Origin: Paralvinella palmiformis
Taxonomy: Eukaryota > Annelida > Polychaeta > Terebellida > Alvinellidae
DNA length: 64,000 nt
Direction: 5' to 3'
NCBI GenBank assembly: GCA_025642065.1
Contig: JAODUP010000354.1
Location: 335,501-399,500, forward strand
The position numbers were made by a program, and so were the translations under genes. This document shows, piece by piece, positions 27,301 to 37,929 of this stretch; the first letter of the stretch is position 1, and each line of letters opens with the position of its first letter. A model generated the notes under the pieces. It did not search any database. It saw nothing but the letters and a program-made list of their open reading frames with translations, and was not told the DNA's origin.

Positions 27301-30300
27301 TGGCAAAATATAAAAGCTGAATGGTTTGTGCCTTTTGCTCATGAAAATGGACTGTTCAAATACAATATATGTTTAAGTGCCAAGATGCCAAACATTTTTG
27401 TCAGTGGAAAAGATGTTTCTAATCCACAAAAATATGCCTGTTCAGCATGAAGGATCAGCACACCATCAGTAGTTTTGCCAAAATGGCTAAGAGAGTTTAT
27501 CACAGGCACTGTGACAGCAAATGACCATGCTAAGTTTGCTATTTTGGCTGTGCTCAGAACAGTACTGATGCAGGCAAAACACTGTCCACCCATGGCAAAA
27601 AAATGCAGCACTGATCAAACTTTAAGTTCTGAACGTCAGTATCATGCATTCATGACTGTGGAAATATATCAATTCTATCTTTTAATTTAGAAAAACAAAC
27701 ATAACATATTACACAAAGCAGTACACTGTACTTGTATTCATAATGGCCCCATATACATCATATCATGCAATGGGACTACTAGCAGCTCAGTCTAGGCATG
27801 AGTTATAACAGTTACCTTATTTCTATGCTCTTGCTTCAAAGTGCAGGAGGATTGTGGGTGGGACATTTACTGTGCCAAGATCTAGTCCTGCTTTAAGCCC
27901 TGTAGAAGTGGAAGGATCTCAAATTTTGATTGAGAAAGGTAGGGGGCGAATAAGTTGGAAGGCTTGCCACAATAGCTCTCATAGTCCCCATCACGTCAGC
28001 ACATATAATTCCATCAAGAGGACAACCCAGGCATCACTGAAGGTGTCATCAGCTATCTATTTTCACCTTTCTCTATGAGCATGCATTCAAGGTGTGAATT
28101 TTAACAAAATGGCACACTGGCTCCACTGCAATGATAAAGGAAACAACACCACAACCCATCTTGATTCGCCAACCTGAGAAGTCAGATGTCCTCAACAGTT
28201 TGTAAATAAAAAAGGATTGTTTAACTGGCAGTTGTTTTGTTTATTATACTGAACTACAGTACATGTCATCAATACAGACATTATTTATGTTCTTCTTAAT
28301 TAATAGCTCAAGGAACATATAAAATAGCTACTGGTCTAAAATAATGCTGGCTCTGCTAGCGCTGGGCTAAAATCTTGTTTAGCCAATTTGGCCAGAGTAC
28401 AGTAACACCAATGATCTTTTGACTTACGTGGCCAAGGTAAATCCCATACCTCTTCTAATAAGCTAAGCCTTGGTTGATAAAAGAAAAAGATGGACACCTT
28501 CAAATTCCTTACTGATAACACTGTCTCCAAACACCATTATATTTATAAGTAAGGTGTTATTTCTCAGGAGAACATTACCAGCAACCAGCTTTGCATGCTT
28601 TCATTTCAATATAGTTTTCACAAGACAGTGTGAAGTCCTCCTGCTAAAGATGTGTAAATACACATCTGATCCTGGATAGTAGCTTCATACTGACCATAAT
28701 TCAACAGTTAAAAATTCCCAACAAATACTTTTCCACAAAAGTATAACCCAGATTGGGTGATAAATATTGGTGGTTTATGCCCAACATCAGCCCATATTTC
28801 ATTATTTCCATGACTAGTATAGCATGTTGACTCAATTAACTTTTAGCCAATAATAAAAACATTTGTGTGTCAAGCAAATAATTTCTTAATGATTATGGAT
28901 GAAAAGGGCATCTAACTATAAGTATAGTTCCCCTCAAGGTTTCCACAACCAAGACTCCGTCTGTATATTAGCAACGCTGAACTGGCTTTACTCAGTGACT
29001 AAATTTCCAGGTTTCTAGCTTTTCTTTCACTGGTTAAACATTAAAGCAAAATAAATAAAACAAAAGGAAACAGAAATAAGCATAACATTCAACTAACTAT
29101 GTATACTTAATTCCCAACTTTGAATTATTAGTTTGTTGTCGGGCTCATAAAAATCATGGGAATCCAAGGTACACTATACAGTGCTAAGGAAAAACTTTTG
29201 AAAATGTCCGACATATATGATTATGTCCTATGTTAATGTTGCTACGAATTAGCACACAAAGTACCCAAACAAATTCTGCACAGGAGTAGAAATCAATATG
29301 AGAACATCAAAAAGCGCATTCGATATACTTCAATCCTTGCAAATCTGTGTAAAATACAACAAAAATGCTATGAAATGATTTGGTACCATTAATTCCATTG
29401 AATGTTTGGTTTGGTGCAGGCGGGTATGTGATAAAATACAGAAAAATAAGGATCGATGATTGTTCATTGAGACCGACATTATAGTCACAATCGTCAGACT
29501 GGCAACACATGCCACACCGACGTTTTTCAGCAACACTGTTATAGTAGCAACTCCAAATTCAAGCAGAATTCCTGGACAAGAGTAAGATGATCCTGGTGTT
29601 AAGTACAGGTACAGAGCAATAGCATGTACGAGACAACACTTGAATTGCATCATAGTCAGACTGCAATAACTTTTCATGCACAATATCTGGATGCATTATA
29701 TTTATTGCTCTTATAGATTTAAATAATAACAAATGCTCCTATAAACATTATTTCACTAAAACTTTATGTTGTAGAGATTAATTGTATATCTTACTTATTA
29801 AAATTAGTTTTGTCAAATTCTTCAATGAATAAGTGGTGTCCTGTGAGGTACACACAGATAGAAAGTGAAACTTGAAACATCGTAGTATATTTGTGTGCTA
29901 AAACAAAGGAAAAATAAATGTGATATTGAAAAATTTGGGATTTATTTGATGAGATAAACCTTTCTTTTTTCTTGCAATTTTAGAACTAGCTAGATATCAT
30001 GCCGACACAAATGTTCAACTTTAATACTGTAACATACATACGAAGATTAATATTATGAATGATCTGATACTGTATCATTTTTGCATGAAAGGGCCACTTT
30101 CAGTGAAACTGAAATGCCCCAAAACGTTACCAACGACAGTGAAGACAAGAAAGATGATAGTACTACAGTGAATCAGATCTATAAATGAGAAAACAAGCAC
30201 GAAGATTAAAATACACTAAATAAATGTTGTTAACTTGTACGTGGTGCTAAATGGAATTGGTATAAATACAAGCGCGCAAATTAAGATGCATACACATAAA

Positions 30301-31499
30301 TAAACCAGGGTTGCAGGGTTTTAGCCACATGGTGGATAAAATCATAAAAATTATATTATTTTTCAAAACTGTTTCTAACACAGCTTAGACACCAATTTAT
30401 GTGTCCCTTTTGGTGTCAATGGGAGTGGTAGATGCAATATCACTGTAATGATCTCTCACAGCAGAACACACGAAGCAGCTAAAACTACTCTTAACAGTGC
30501 TAAGTCATATTAGACAACATGTTCAAAGGTGGTAGACCTATGGAACCCACCTGGAACCATTTCACTCGCCTTGGAGATGGGTGGTTCAAAGGTAAGTGTA
30601 TGCTCTATTCGAAAACCACATTATGAAGTGTGTCAAACAGATCAGAACCAGTAAACCGTAGCAACAGAGTGCAGTATGTCCTGTGCACGATCCTAATGGA
30701 GACTAGCCCCGCTCAACCACAGAAACATAAAGCAGCACTTGAACAATAAGACTGTCACCATGCAGCAACATCATTGAAGTACCATCTAAATTGACCTGTG
30801 ATAAGTCAAGGTAGGCTTCTTCTTTGTGGATCATACGGATACAAGCACTAGCCACAAGATCGCCGAGACCCGCAAGACCATGTCTGAATACTACCAAAAC
30901 CTATGGCTGCAATGTATGCTACTCTGCCACTGACAGAAATTTGCAAGAGATGAGGACAAAGTTGGATTAAGATGATGAGAACCGTATCACATAGGTGTGC
31001 TTCTCCCACTTCACCAGTCGGTGCGTATGTAATCCATTCCCTACATATTAGCCATGGTCATATGCAATCATGGAGGTTTTAGCCGGTTATAGTCAGTTAA
31101 AACCATCAAAAAGTGGCTAAATCCTAGCTTTAGTAACCATCTTGTCTAAAACAAGTTTAAGATGGCTAAAATTAGTAAAACCCTACCCTGAAATATATAC
31201 CTACACGTGTAGAATAATACTGACATTAACAAAGCTATAATCAACACATACGATACCTGAGTAATGGTGGAAGATCTCAGGCTCATCTTGTTGTTCCATT
31301 GGTTTGGTACAGGTGTTATCACTTCAGGAGCCTTGAATACAGGAGCAGGTCCTTTTATAGCACCAAACCCACCGCCACTGTTAGCAGCAAGTGGAGGAAA
31401 TGCCTCAGCATAATCTATATAGTTTGGTTCATATGCCTGATCTTCGACTCCTGATCCAGCTGCTACAGGCGCAGCGCCATTGGGGTCTGCCGAACTCAT
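18110..31499 (-). CDS. HDLBP: Vigilin, 14-KH-domain RNA-binding protein (complete, 21 coding exons)
   Basis: Vigilin binds RNA through tandem KH domains; in animals it associates with ribosomes, tRNA and mRNA in the cytoplasm and at the ER. Coding segments, in transcript order: 31499-31257, 26072-25845, 25629-25423, 25296-25081, 24992-24786, 24650-24543, 24450-24346, 24230-24152, 24020-23881, 23794-23576, 23473-23387, 23235-23104, 22951-22733, 22630-22409, 22287-22069, 21907-21763, 19594-19452, 19317-19078, 18964-18743, 18657-18439, 18334-18110. Every junction is GT..AG, and two introns sit in phase 1. The total is 1274 codons plus TAA, close to human vigilin (about 1268). The acidic N-terminal segment with YAEAFPPL, the linker VFCVPLEERRY, 14 KH units and the tail GFVVRGAPW..FGA..WGP..KR are all vigilin hallmarks. 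Twelve KH units keep GXXG; KH2 (GPDN) and KH10 (ARRG) do not, as in vertebrate vigilin. The gene appears intact. Confidence 0.97.
18439..18657 (-). CDS. HDLBP: Vigilin exon, KH14 (residues 1128-1200)
   Basis: It encodes DSRIHSRLIGTRGRAIRKVM (loop GTRG), VDIKFPSRDASDPNVVEITG and ends ENMAEEY at TAT|GTAAGT. Confidence 0.95.
18743..18964 (-). CDS. HDLBP: Vigilin exon, KH13 (residues 1054-1127)
   Basis: It encodes VEPKYHPKIIGRGGTVISRI (loop GRGG), VQIQFPEK and the helix AAKEEILALVAEL. The donor is CTC|GTATGT. Confidence 0.95.
19078..19317 (-). CDS. HDLBP: Vigilin exon, KH12 (residues 974-1053)
   Basis: It contains VPYDLHRFIIGQKGRDVRKM (loop GQKG) and ends VKQLEAEQEDR, identical in style to vertebrate LQAEQEDR. 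Confidence 0.95.
19452..19594 (-). CDS. HDLBP: Vigilin exon, KH11 insert and second half (to residue 973)
   Basis: 143 nt encoding an acidic, Gly/Asp-rich insert (ENGETAVNGDIASDAGDGG), then QDIIIITGKKENCEAARDAL. Vertebrate KH11 also carries a long insert here. It ends TTG|GTTAGT. Confidence 0.93.
19901..20497 (+). repeat. ~600-bp dispersed repeat, copy A (in a vigilin intron)
   Basis: It matches 60886-61456 along its whole length in the same orientation. Both begin CAATAGACC(A/G)ATCCCGCTA and end CTTAATTCACGAAAAATAGTG. Internal landmarks are GGACATTTTGTTCCATTCGA, a TATA-like GCTGTATAAAGGCGGAGCTC and AATAAATAAAT near the 3' end. No coding capacity is seen. It could be a solo LTR or a nonautonomous DNA element; no TG..CA ends and no target duplication are visible. 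Confidence 0.85.
21763..21907 (-). CDS. HDLBP: Vigilin exon, KH11 first half
   Basis: 145 nt encoding CVIPQKYHRTVMGAKGYKVQ (loop GAKG) and IKFPDRPTDNNE. It ends one base into a codon (phase 1). The following 2.2-kb intron contains a full copy of a ~600-bp dispersed repeat. Confidence 0.93.
22069..22287 (-). CDS. HDLBP: Vigilin exon, KH10 with degenerate loop (residues 805-877)
   Basis: It encodes DPKHHRHFVARRGEVLKHIA. The loop is ARRG instead of GXXG, like the degenerate KH10 of vertebrates. It is followed by YGGVTVSFPRSG and KGAKDCVEAAKKRI. Confidence 0.95.
22409..22630 (-). CDS. HDLBP: Vigilin exon, KH9 (residues 731-804)
   Basis: It encodes AKPEYHKFLIGRGGSNIREV (loop GRGG), CTGARVIFPA and the helix VEKAKKELESRIKAL. 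The acceptor is at 22631-22632 and the donor TTG|GTAAAT. Confidence 0.95.
22733..22951 (-). CDS. HDLBP: Vigilin exon, KH8 (residues 658-730)
   Basis: It contains KHHNSIIGAKGRLIRSIMEE with loop GAKG, the most conserved KH block compared with vertebrate vigilin. It ends AGG|GTACG. Confidence 0.95.
23104..23235 (-). CDS. HDLBP: Vigilin exon, KH7 second half (residues 614-657)
   Basis: It encodes IREETDTKIDLPNENSESDV and the helix LKARDKIELIQKEL, ending CTG|GTTAGT. Confidence 0.94.
23387..23473 (-). CDS. HDLBP: Vigilin exon, KH7 first half (residues 585-613)
   Basis: It encodes FKKFHKNIIGKGGANIRK with loop GKGG. The split position matches the other two-exon KH units (KH4, KH5). Confidence 0.94.
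23576..23794 (-). CDS. HDLBP: Vigilin exon, KH6 (residues 512-584)
   Basis: It contains DHRFHRTLIGSQGSKIREIR with loop GSQG and ends in INQEL at TTG|GTAAAT. Confidence 0.95.
23881..24020 (-). CDS. HDLBP: Vigilin exon, KH5 second half (to residue 511)
   Basis: 140 nt encoding TRIKNETGVLIRIPSDAEHS and the terminal helix AKKELLEMVNKM. With the previous exon it makes 73 codons. Confidence 0.94.
24152..24230 (-). CDS. HDLBP: Vigilin exon, KH5 first half
   Basis: 79 nt encoding MSRMAFAEIQIDQKYHRHII with loop GRQG. It ends one base into a codon (phase 1), completed by TT at the start of the next exon to give VNV. Confidence 0.93.
24346..24450 (-). CDS. HDLBP: Vigilin exon, KH4 second half (residues 404-438)
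   Basis: It encodes VHIEFTDGQDKIIVEGPPEE and the helix HQAKKELTELTQDL, ending TTG|GTTAGT. Confidence 0.94.
24543..24650 (-). CDS. HDLBP: Vigilin exon, KH4 first half (residues 368-403)
   Basis: It encodes APSWLHRFIIGKKGVTVRKI with loop GKKG, then NLPK at the donor. The rest of the domain is on the next exon. Phase is 0 on both sides. Confidence 0.94.
24786..24992 (-). CDS. HDLBP: Vigilin exon, KH3 (residues 299-367)
   Basis: It contains KSQHKYVIGPRGANLNEIL with loop GPRG. The exon starts with a short Cys-rich linker (QCRCQTVSVEV) that is not seen in human vigilin. Confidence 0.95.
25081..25296 (-). CDS. HDLBP: Vigilin exon, KH2 with degenerate loop (residues 227-298)
   Basis: This KH unit has GPDN where GXXG is expected (HPFVCGPDNQTIKALM). 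Vertebrate KH2 is also degenerate here, so the change is ancestral and not damage. The exon ends at GACAAG|GTTGG. Confidence 0.95.
25423..25629 (-). CDS. HDLBP: Vigilin exon, KH1 (residues 158-226)
   Basis: One exon encodes one KH domain with the loop GPKG (HHRFILGPKGKKLQDL) and the terminal helix EKAKHEIQCISDEQ. It has an AG acceptor at 25630-25631 and the donor CAG|GTATGG. Confidence 0.95.
25845..26072 (-). CDS. HDLBP: Vigilin exon, N-terminal linker (residues 82-157)
   Basis: It starts VFCVPLEERRYTEM, directly continuing TITQ as in other vigilins, and ends LQTQ at ACACAG|GTAACA. It covers the degenerate KH-like region before KH1. Both phases are 0. Confidence 0.95.
26073..31256 (-). other. 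Vigilin intron 5.2 kb (after the start-codon exon)
   Basis: It joins ..SSTITQ to VFCVPLEERR. It contains a broken zinc-finger transposase relic at 27280-27690 (plus). I recognise nothing in 26073-27250 or 27700-31256; short open frames there have no family motifs. Confidence 0.8.
27280..27690 (+). pseudogene. TTF/BED-like zinc-finger transposase N-terminus (hAT-like), broken
   Basis: In the plus direction the reading holds KWQNIKAEWFVPFAHENGLF, then CLSAKMPNIFVSG and, in another frame, HEGSAHHQ. This is the spacing of TTF-type zinc fingers found at the N-terminus of hAT-like transposases. Frame changes and stops near 27448-27475 break it. A later open piece (ITGTVTANDHAKFAILAVLR..MQAKHCPPMAKKC) could be its continuation. 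It sits antisense inside a vigilin intron. Confidence 0.4.
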
Positions 31500-31535
31500 A
31501 GTCGGGCTTCAGTTCCAAGTCGTGCAGTACTTTGA
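31257..31535 (-). CDS. HDLBP: Vigilin exon with start codon (residues 1-81)
   Basis: The exon runs from an AG acceptor (TTTCAG) at 31536-31537 to a donor (CTCAG|GTATCG) after 31257. The ATG is at 31499-31497; 31535-31500 is 5' UTR. It encodes the low-complexity N-terminus with YAEAFPPL and ends ..SSTITQ in phase 0. Because an acceptor precedes it, at least one upstream noncoding exon is expected. Confidence 0.93.
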
Positions 31536-31916
31536 CTGAAACATGGGAAAACAAACAGATGAACTCTTCTAGTCATCTATTAAACATTTAATGTGATAAC
31601 GTATTAATTTATAATGAACATTTCAAAAAGTTCTTATCGTCCATACAGAGATAAGGACAGCCTTTCAGGAGCAACATGCCGACTCATCAAACAAACTAAC
31701 ATAAATTATGTATATATGACACATGCTACTACTTATACAGCGATAAATCAATAACAGTACAAACTCCAGTATTCTTCAAATTAGTGCACTACATCAAAGT
31801 GCAAGCATACAAATTTATTGCTCTCCACTTCAAATGCAACAGCAATCATACACATGCAGCATAAATAACATAAGTGTATCACACAGGCACCTTAATACTA
31901 ATACTAGGTCACAAGT

Positions 31917-32088
31917 GATGATGATTTACAGCCAATTTTGCAGACATGGTAGGCCAAATGGACCGAGGGACCTCCAAAGGTAATGAGGCGAAGTCAAAGA
32001 TGACACACCTTTCAAATATGCCGAGATTTGAATTCAGGCAGTAGTGATCTGTGGTCCAATGCGCTACCAGCTAGACCACGGAGGCATC
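31917..32088 (-). mobile_element. SINE copy upstream of the vigilin start exon
   Basis: Read on plus: GATGATGAT tail, GGTAGGCCAAATGGACCGAG, CCAAAGGTAATGAGGCGAAG and a tRNA-like head ending GCGCTACCAGCTAGACCACG. It lies in the probable 5' intron of vigilin, in the same orientation as the gene. Confidence 0.85.
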
Positions 32089-32089
32089 G

Positions 32090-35000
32090 GAATAGATCAC
32101 AGGTCTATGGAACAATAAGTAAAGCTATGAACCTTTCAGACTAGTATAGAAAAAATAATATAGATTTACTGAAACATACCAGACTATGTAACAATTTTTG
32201 GTGAGCACGACCCCTATGCTCAAAGAACATGTTCTGGCAGTACTCTTCAAAGTAATGGAAACCATTAAAAATGAGAACTAGCTGTGGTGCATTTGAACAA
32301 TAGCTTGACCAAGAGGCGTCACTTGAAGATTTTGGGACTGCTCATACTCAATCTCCTTTGTTGTGCAGACAGAGCTGGTGATGTGTTGATGTCTGGTGAA
32401 TGTCAGAGAAGCGAGATGGAAAACAATTTGTTTCACTGAAAAATGAACTCTTTTGATCGGCATATTGTAGAAAACACCTTTCCATCCAGGTCATTGTAAT
32501 CCATTCATGGATACGAAACACTTCTTTCTGTTAAATCATAGGTTTTATCATCAAACGTGCATTTTCTACCCTTGGCAATTGACGAGGCTGTCATCGATGA
32601 AACCCATTGCTGTTTTGCCAAGTCACCCATAGCCATGTTCACTTTCACTAATATAAATAAAATTTCAAAATACCGAGATTGTGTAACCAGTAAACTGCAA
32701 TGAAAACAAATTTTAATCAGCAACACCATTTAAATAGGCAGTGTGTTGTCATAGCATGGAATTAGCCACTCCCAGCCAGCTTCGCATCGCTGCTTATAAG
32801 TATATAGAAGGAATTTTTTTTTCAATGGCTTGATCATTAGGCATGTGCACACACACAGGAAAAAAAACTGAAATTGGTGTTGGAGACGATTTTGTAAAGA
32901 AATAAATGGTAATTGGTGAATTTTCATCTCAAAAAGGTACTTGCCAGAAAGGACAAGTGGTTGGCGATCAATACTAGCCCAGCATGAAAATCTACTTGCC
33001 CAGGGCAACCATTTTTCCGGCCCTGTCATAAAGATATTCTTAAGCTTGGTGTGGGGAGGTCAAAGTTGCTGCAACAATTCCATCCAAAAACACTAGTTGT
33101 AATTAATCAAGTTCAACTATTATTATCTATAGCTTCAACAGAAGTGCATGTTTGTGTGGTTCAACATATCGCTCTTTGTGACATTTTGCTTCAATTCAAC
33201 TGGCATCTAAGCTATGAGTCTAAACTAAACGGAGTGATACTAAAGATTTCTTCTTTCTTATTATTTGGTCAACCACATTCTTCCTTCTATATGGAATTAT
33301 AAACAACAACACATGGATAATTAGTAAGCAAACAAAATAATGCTGCACAATAAATAAAACCTTTGACAAAAATGCACATGGACCCTTTGGCTGCAACACT
33401 GCCTTTGTTTTTTTGTTGATCAAGTGGTAAAAACTTGATTCACCAATTTCAATTGAAACAGGACATGAATTTGATAAAAACAGAATAATTTGAACATTCT
33501 TACGGCTATAATTAATGGTTAAATTTGCTAAAATAACCAGCATTAGAAGTAAATGAAAGACAATTTTATATTCATATCTTGGACTGGATTTTCAAAGGGT
33601 AGGACAGCCCCAAAGCAATCAGATTTAGACTATCACACTCATATTACCAGTGCATCCTTCATAATTCACTGTTATTAAAAACTTGTTTTTTTAAATAAAA
33701 AACTGGTTATCATTATTATGGTGTGTTTATCTGAAAAGCCAGACTGATTGAAAACACAAAGTACTGTTTTCATTTTCCCTCCCACCAGGTTTATTTAAAA
33801 GTGTGTTCATCAGGATGCACAATCACACTTGAAACACCAATATTTCCTTGTTGCCAACGAGGCTGTTTTGTTAACACTGGCAGAAGTTTGTTTCAAGTTC
33901 TGGTATGCAGCTTCCAAATCTCATATTTAATTTCTATTATAATGTTTCTACTATCTCCCCACTCTAACCCCCTTCAATTTTCTCACTGAATTTACACTGG
34001 TTGCAAAAGTTTACTAATCCAACCATCCCAAAATGGAATCACATTGTAAAATTGAAGTTTCACACTTGTGTGCATTCATGACACATTTATTACTTACACC
34101 TTTTGCTTAACATTAACACCAAACCCTGAAATATTAAATCAAATTAACAACATTGTGGTATTTGTTATCGAATGTTAAATCAAGAAAATACCACCCTGGA
34201 AAATCTTGGTATTCCATCATCTGCAGCAACTGAAAGACATTTTAGTGTCAGAGGGTAAAATCATACACCAATTCCAGCTGTTTAGCATATTGTGCCTTTT
34301 GAACAAGTCATGTACATAAATAATTTTGCATTTCGATTAACAGATATACCTCAAGAAATATACAGTTGTCTTTATTTAGTAATGATATCAGTACAATCGT
34401 CACAACTGAATAACACTGATGCAGCACACTCATATTTAGGTAATATACATTGTAATAATGATTACTTTACAATCATAATTGATTACAATAATTATTTATG
34501 TAATCATTACTTGGACAATTAAGCACAATCAATTACTTTGGTCCTAATTCACTCTAACTGAGATTCAACCTTTTCAGTAAGGAACAGAGTATACCATCCC
34601 TTACAAAATATAGGCAGCAGCTCACCTGTGGTGCCCTTTAAAAACACTGTGACACCAGTGCCGCGGCATTGCTGGAGGGAAGGTATGGATGTGGGTGGTG
34701 AAGGGCTGGCCTTGGGGTAGTGGTAGTCATACTAACATAGTAGTGGCCCTTCTCCATTAGAATGTTAGAGTTAGGGGCATTCCATTGAAAAAAGTATTTG
34801 GTGTATTCTAGGCCACTTTTTCACACAAAAAAACAGTAGCCAACTGAATTCCAGCTGATAACATAGGTGATGAATATCAACTGCTGTTGAAAAGGCTGAG
34901 AGCTGCTTCAAACAAAAAAAAACTTAAGGAAAGATTTTATCATTTTGGAATAACTATGAATGATACAGGAGAAATAAACACCTTGGAACTTCTGATGCCA

Positions 35001-36985
35001 TATGTACAAATTTGTGTCCAGATCATTCCCTAACTATTATCATTATAAACTATTACATTACAAGCAATACACATTTATGCACAACTAACAACTGCCACTG
35101 TTATTGTCCCTCCTCATCAAACTAATTGTACAGTGCTGAATAAACCCAATAAACTGTTACCATTTACCATTTGATACAATATACTGCAGGCCAAAAAAAC
35201 ACATATGTTTGCTACAAAGTAAAGTATATGCAACTACCACATTATCACTTGTTGAGTTCTCCAGTCAACTCTTGCACACACAACAGTTGACTCAGATTTG
35301 CTGTTTCAATAAGGGACAAGCTAACTAAGTACATGATAACTATGCCCAATACTGCGTTTTTTAGTACAACCACAAATTGTATAACTTAATACTGACATGC
35401 TTATTTAACATAATAGTTATCCTTGATTACTTTATTCCAAATCATATACATACAATGAATGATTATTATAGATATCACAGTAGAATGGAAATATGACAAA
35501 TAATATTGAAAAGGCTGATCTTAAAAGTCAATGCTAAGAATAGCATAAAACTTATTTCCATAGTGGACCTGAACAGATATGATAGATACAAGACGGCAGC
35601 AGACTGAGATTAGTACCATTCCATTTCCATAAATTAGCACAATATTGAATATGAGAGTCTTTCAGAAACACAATCATGACAATGCTCATAACTTTATTGA
35701 AGACATTCTCCTCATAAACAGATCTATATTCTAGATCTATAGACATGGCATCAATTATACCACATACAGTCACAGATCACATACGTGTGATATAGAGTAT
35801 GGACTCTAGATCTATTCTAGATCTCTAGACTACACACACCGACACACACATACAATACATATATATTATATAAATCGTTACAAAACATTCAATGCACATT
35901 AAATGTTACAAATTAATGGAGTATTAAATGTCTGCAGGAGTATTTAAATTACGGATGATTACATTATTCAGTTTTGTTTGAAACCTAAAAACAATCAAAC
36001 TAAAATAATGAAATCGAGGATGCGACGTGGCTGAGACTTGAGAGATGTTCCCATATCAAGCCTCAAGGTGCTGCAAAGTGAAGTGATATTTATACGAACT
36101 CACAGTACTGGTCCAAAAGGTCCGTCCTGGTTAAGACGCCCGCTTACACTGCTCCAATGTGTAGAATTTTCTTGCCCCCGTGAGACAAAGATATTACGAA
36201 AATTCACAAAAATATGTCAGCCTTATGGCACGACACTACAACGAGTACACTGCTTTTACCACGTACGAATAGACCCTTTCACTGTTTACGTATTAATACT
36301 CCGTTTGTTTCATGGTTTTCTATTGGTTATCATCCGGATAGATGAGCAATATTACCCAATAAGAGAATAGCTTATAAAACTGTAACACAAATTGGCCACA
36401 TCAACAAAAGTAGTCCCCTTTATAGCTAGGGTGTTTTCAGTTTTCTAGCCCTTAATGCAGATAATAAAGGTAATTTTAACGATAAGATAGAATTTTTTGA
36501 TAAACTATCTTGAAAAACAAAATAATAAAGGAACACTAGTTAGTAAAACTAGACCTTATTTTTCTATCGTAGTGAGTTCCTTTTGCGTTAAGGACAAACT
36601 GGCTCACGTGGGATATCACCATTTTCTTCTAAGCTTTGTTTCGTGCCGGCAACGCCCCTTAAATGAAAGGAAGTAAAAGAATTTCATAATGCTTATGAAA
36701 TTAAAATATATTTTCACTATATTACATGAGTAGTACTAGCTTATAACTCAGCTAAAAGCAAAAATAGAATAATAAAATAAAATGATAAATATTATGGTAA
36801 ACAATAGCACGTGGCATTTTAGCTGTAAGATCTTATTTTGGCACTAGATTTATTATTTTGGTACGATATCGCGAGAATATAATATTATAAAGTTATATTT
36901 TAACTTTGATCTACAGCTATGAGGGTGCGTATTTATATTAAATTTATAATAATTACACACAACAATTATTAGTTTTCTGTTTACT
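32090..36985. other. Probable vigilin 5' intron; nothing coding recognised
   Basis: Apart from the SINE just below and the hAT scrap at 34193 I see no family motif. Open frames at 32278-33029, 33220-33543 and 36038-36370 show no family motif. Confidence 0.4.
34193..34258 (+). pseudogene. hAT C-terminal dimerisation scrap
   Basis: It reads TLENLGIPSSAATERHFSVR followed by G and a stop. This is the A(T/S)xAxxERxFS signature of hAT dimerisation domains. Nothing upstream extends it convincingly. Confidence 0.35.
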
Positions 36986-36988
36986 TAC

Positions 36989-37050
36989 AGTTGACTTGTG
37001 TCTCGCGTGTGTAGGATCTATGTTAGAGTGGCTATCATTTGGGTGTAAAA
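36989..37050 (-). other. Candidate noncoding first exon of vigilin
   Basis: A strong minus-strand donor (AACT|GTAAGTAAAC) lies at 36988-36983, preceded by short GC-richer sequence. The first coding exon begins at an acceptor, so an upstream exon must exist. This is one possible site; it would leave a 5.4-kb first intron. Confidence 0.25.
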
Positions 37051-37736
37051 TCTGAAACGTTATGATGTAACTACTACATTAATTGCTAAATTTCTGTTGA
37101 GTGGCTGGAAGACCTTGCCTAATAGCAAGTGTTAAAGACCCATGTTCTATATTATTACGTACGTGTGTGTGTGTTTGTGTGTGTGTGCTAGTTAGCACTT
37201 CAGATTAGATCAAATCAGTATACTCATTACTGTATTAGTGTATAGGTCATTCCTTTCGGATAGTACTAATGATTATAGTATGTGCTTATGTTCCACGAAA
37301 ATATGTGAACACGTTTTTATTTCACAAGCAAACAATTTTATTCGAGGTGGAATTCTATTGCGATTAATAAATTATACTATTGTTTTTAAAACATAACGAG
37401 AACGGGCAGCCTATGGCTCGCAGACTGGCACAGGTCCACAAAACCACACCGGTGCTTGGACACCTCGCCCCAAGTGATAACTCGGCCCAGACAGCTCGGC
37501 CAAGACTTTTGATTTGATTTATTTTGTACACTAATGTTAATACATATAATAACACTAAAATACATAGATACATTAAAGTACCAGGATAGCACAAGAAAGT
37601 GAAAACACTTATTTCTATTGTGGTCCCGAGGAGAAAAATCAAAGATATATTATTGTAAATGACAGATGGTGGACTAGACAAAATTCAAATGAATAGATTC
37701 CTGTAATAATTAGATAAATAGATGTCAGAAACAAAG

Positions 37737-37771
37737 ACACACACGCACGCACGCACGCGCGCACACCCCCC

Positions 37772-37803
<32 letters not shown>
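37737..37803. repeat. CACG/CA tract, C-run and (TA)n
   Basis: CACACGCACGCACGCACGCG, then CCCCCCC and (AT)n. It immediately follows the 3' end of the CR1-like LINE fragment on the minus strand. Confidence 0.9.
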
Positions 37804-37808
<5 letters not shown>

Positions 37809-37929
37809 ACTTGAAAAATATAGGACCAGGTTTTAAAAAAAATGTAAGAACTTGCTTCCTGGTCATTAAGATTGTCAAATAAAAATAGTTTTATACTTTT
37901 TTAAAGATAAACTTAATTGCTCGTTAAGC

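Noticed and set aside
32278..32463. Minus frame ending YEQSQNLQVTPLGQAIV..
   Set aside because: It slightly recalls the C-terminal VTPLGxA of Ski2-like helicases, but there is no splice signal at its end and no neighbouring helicase block.
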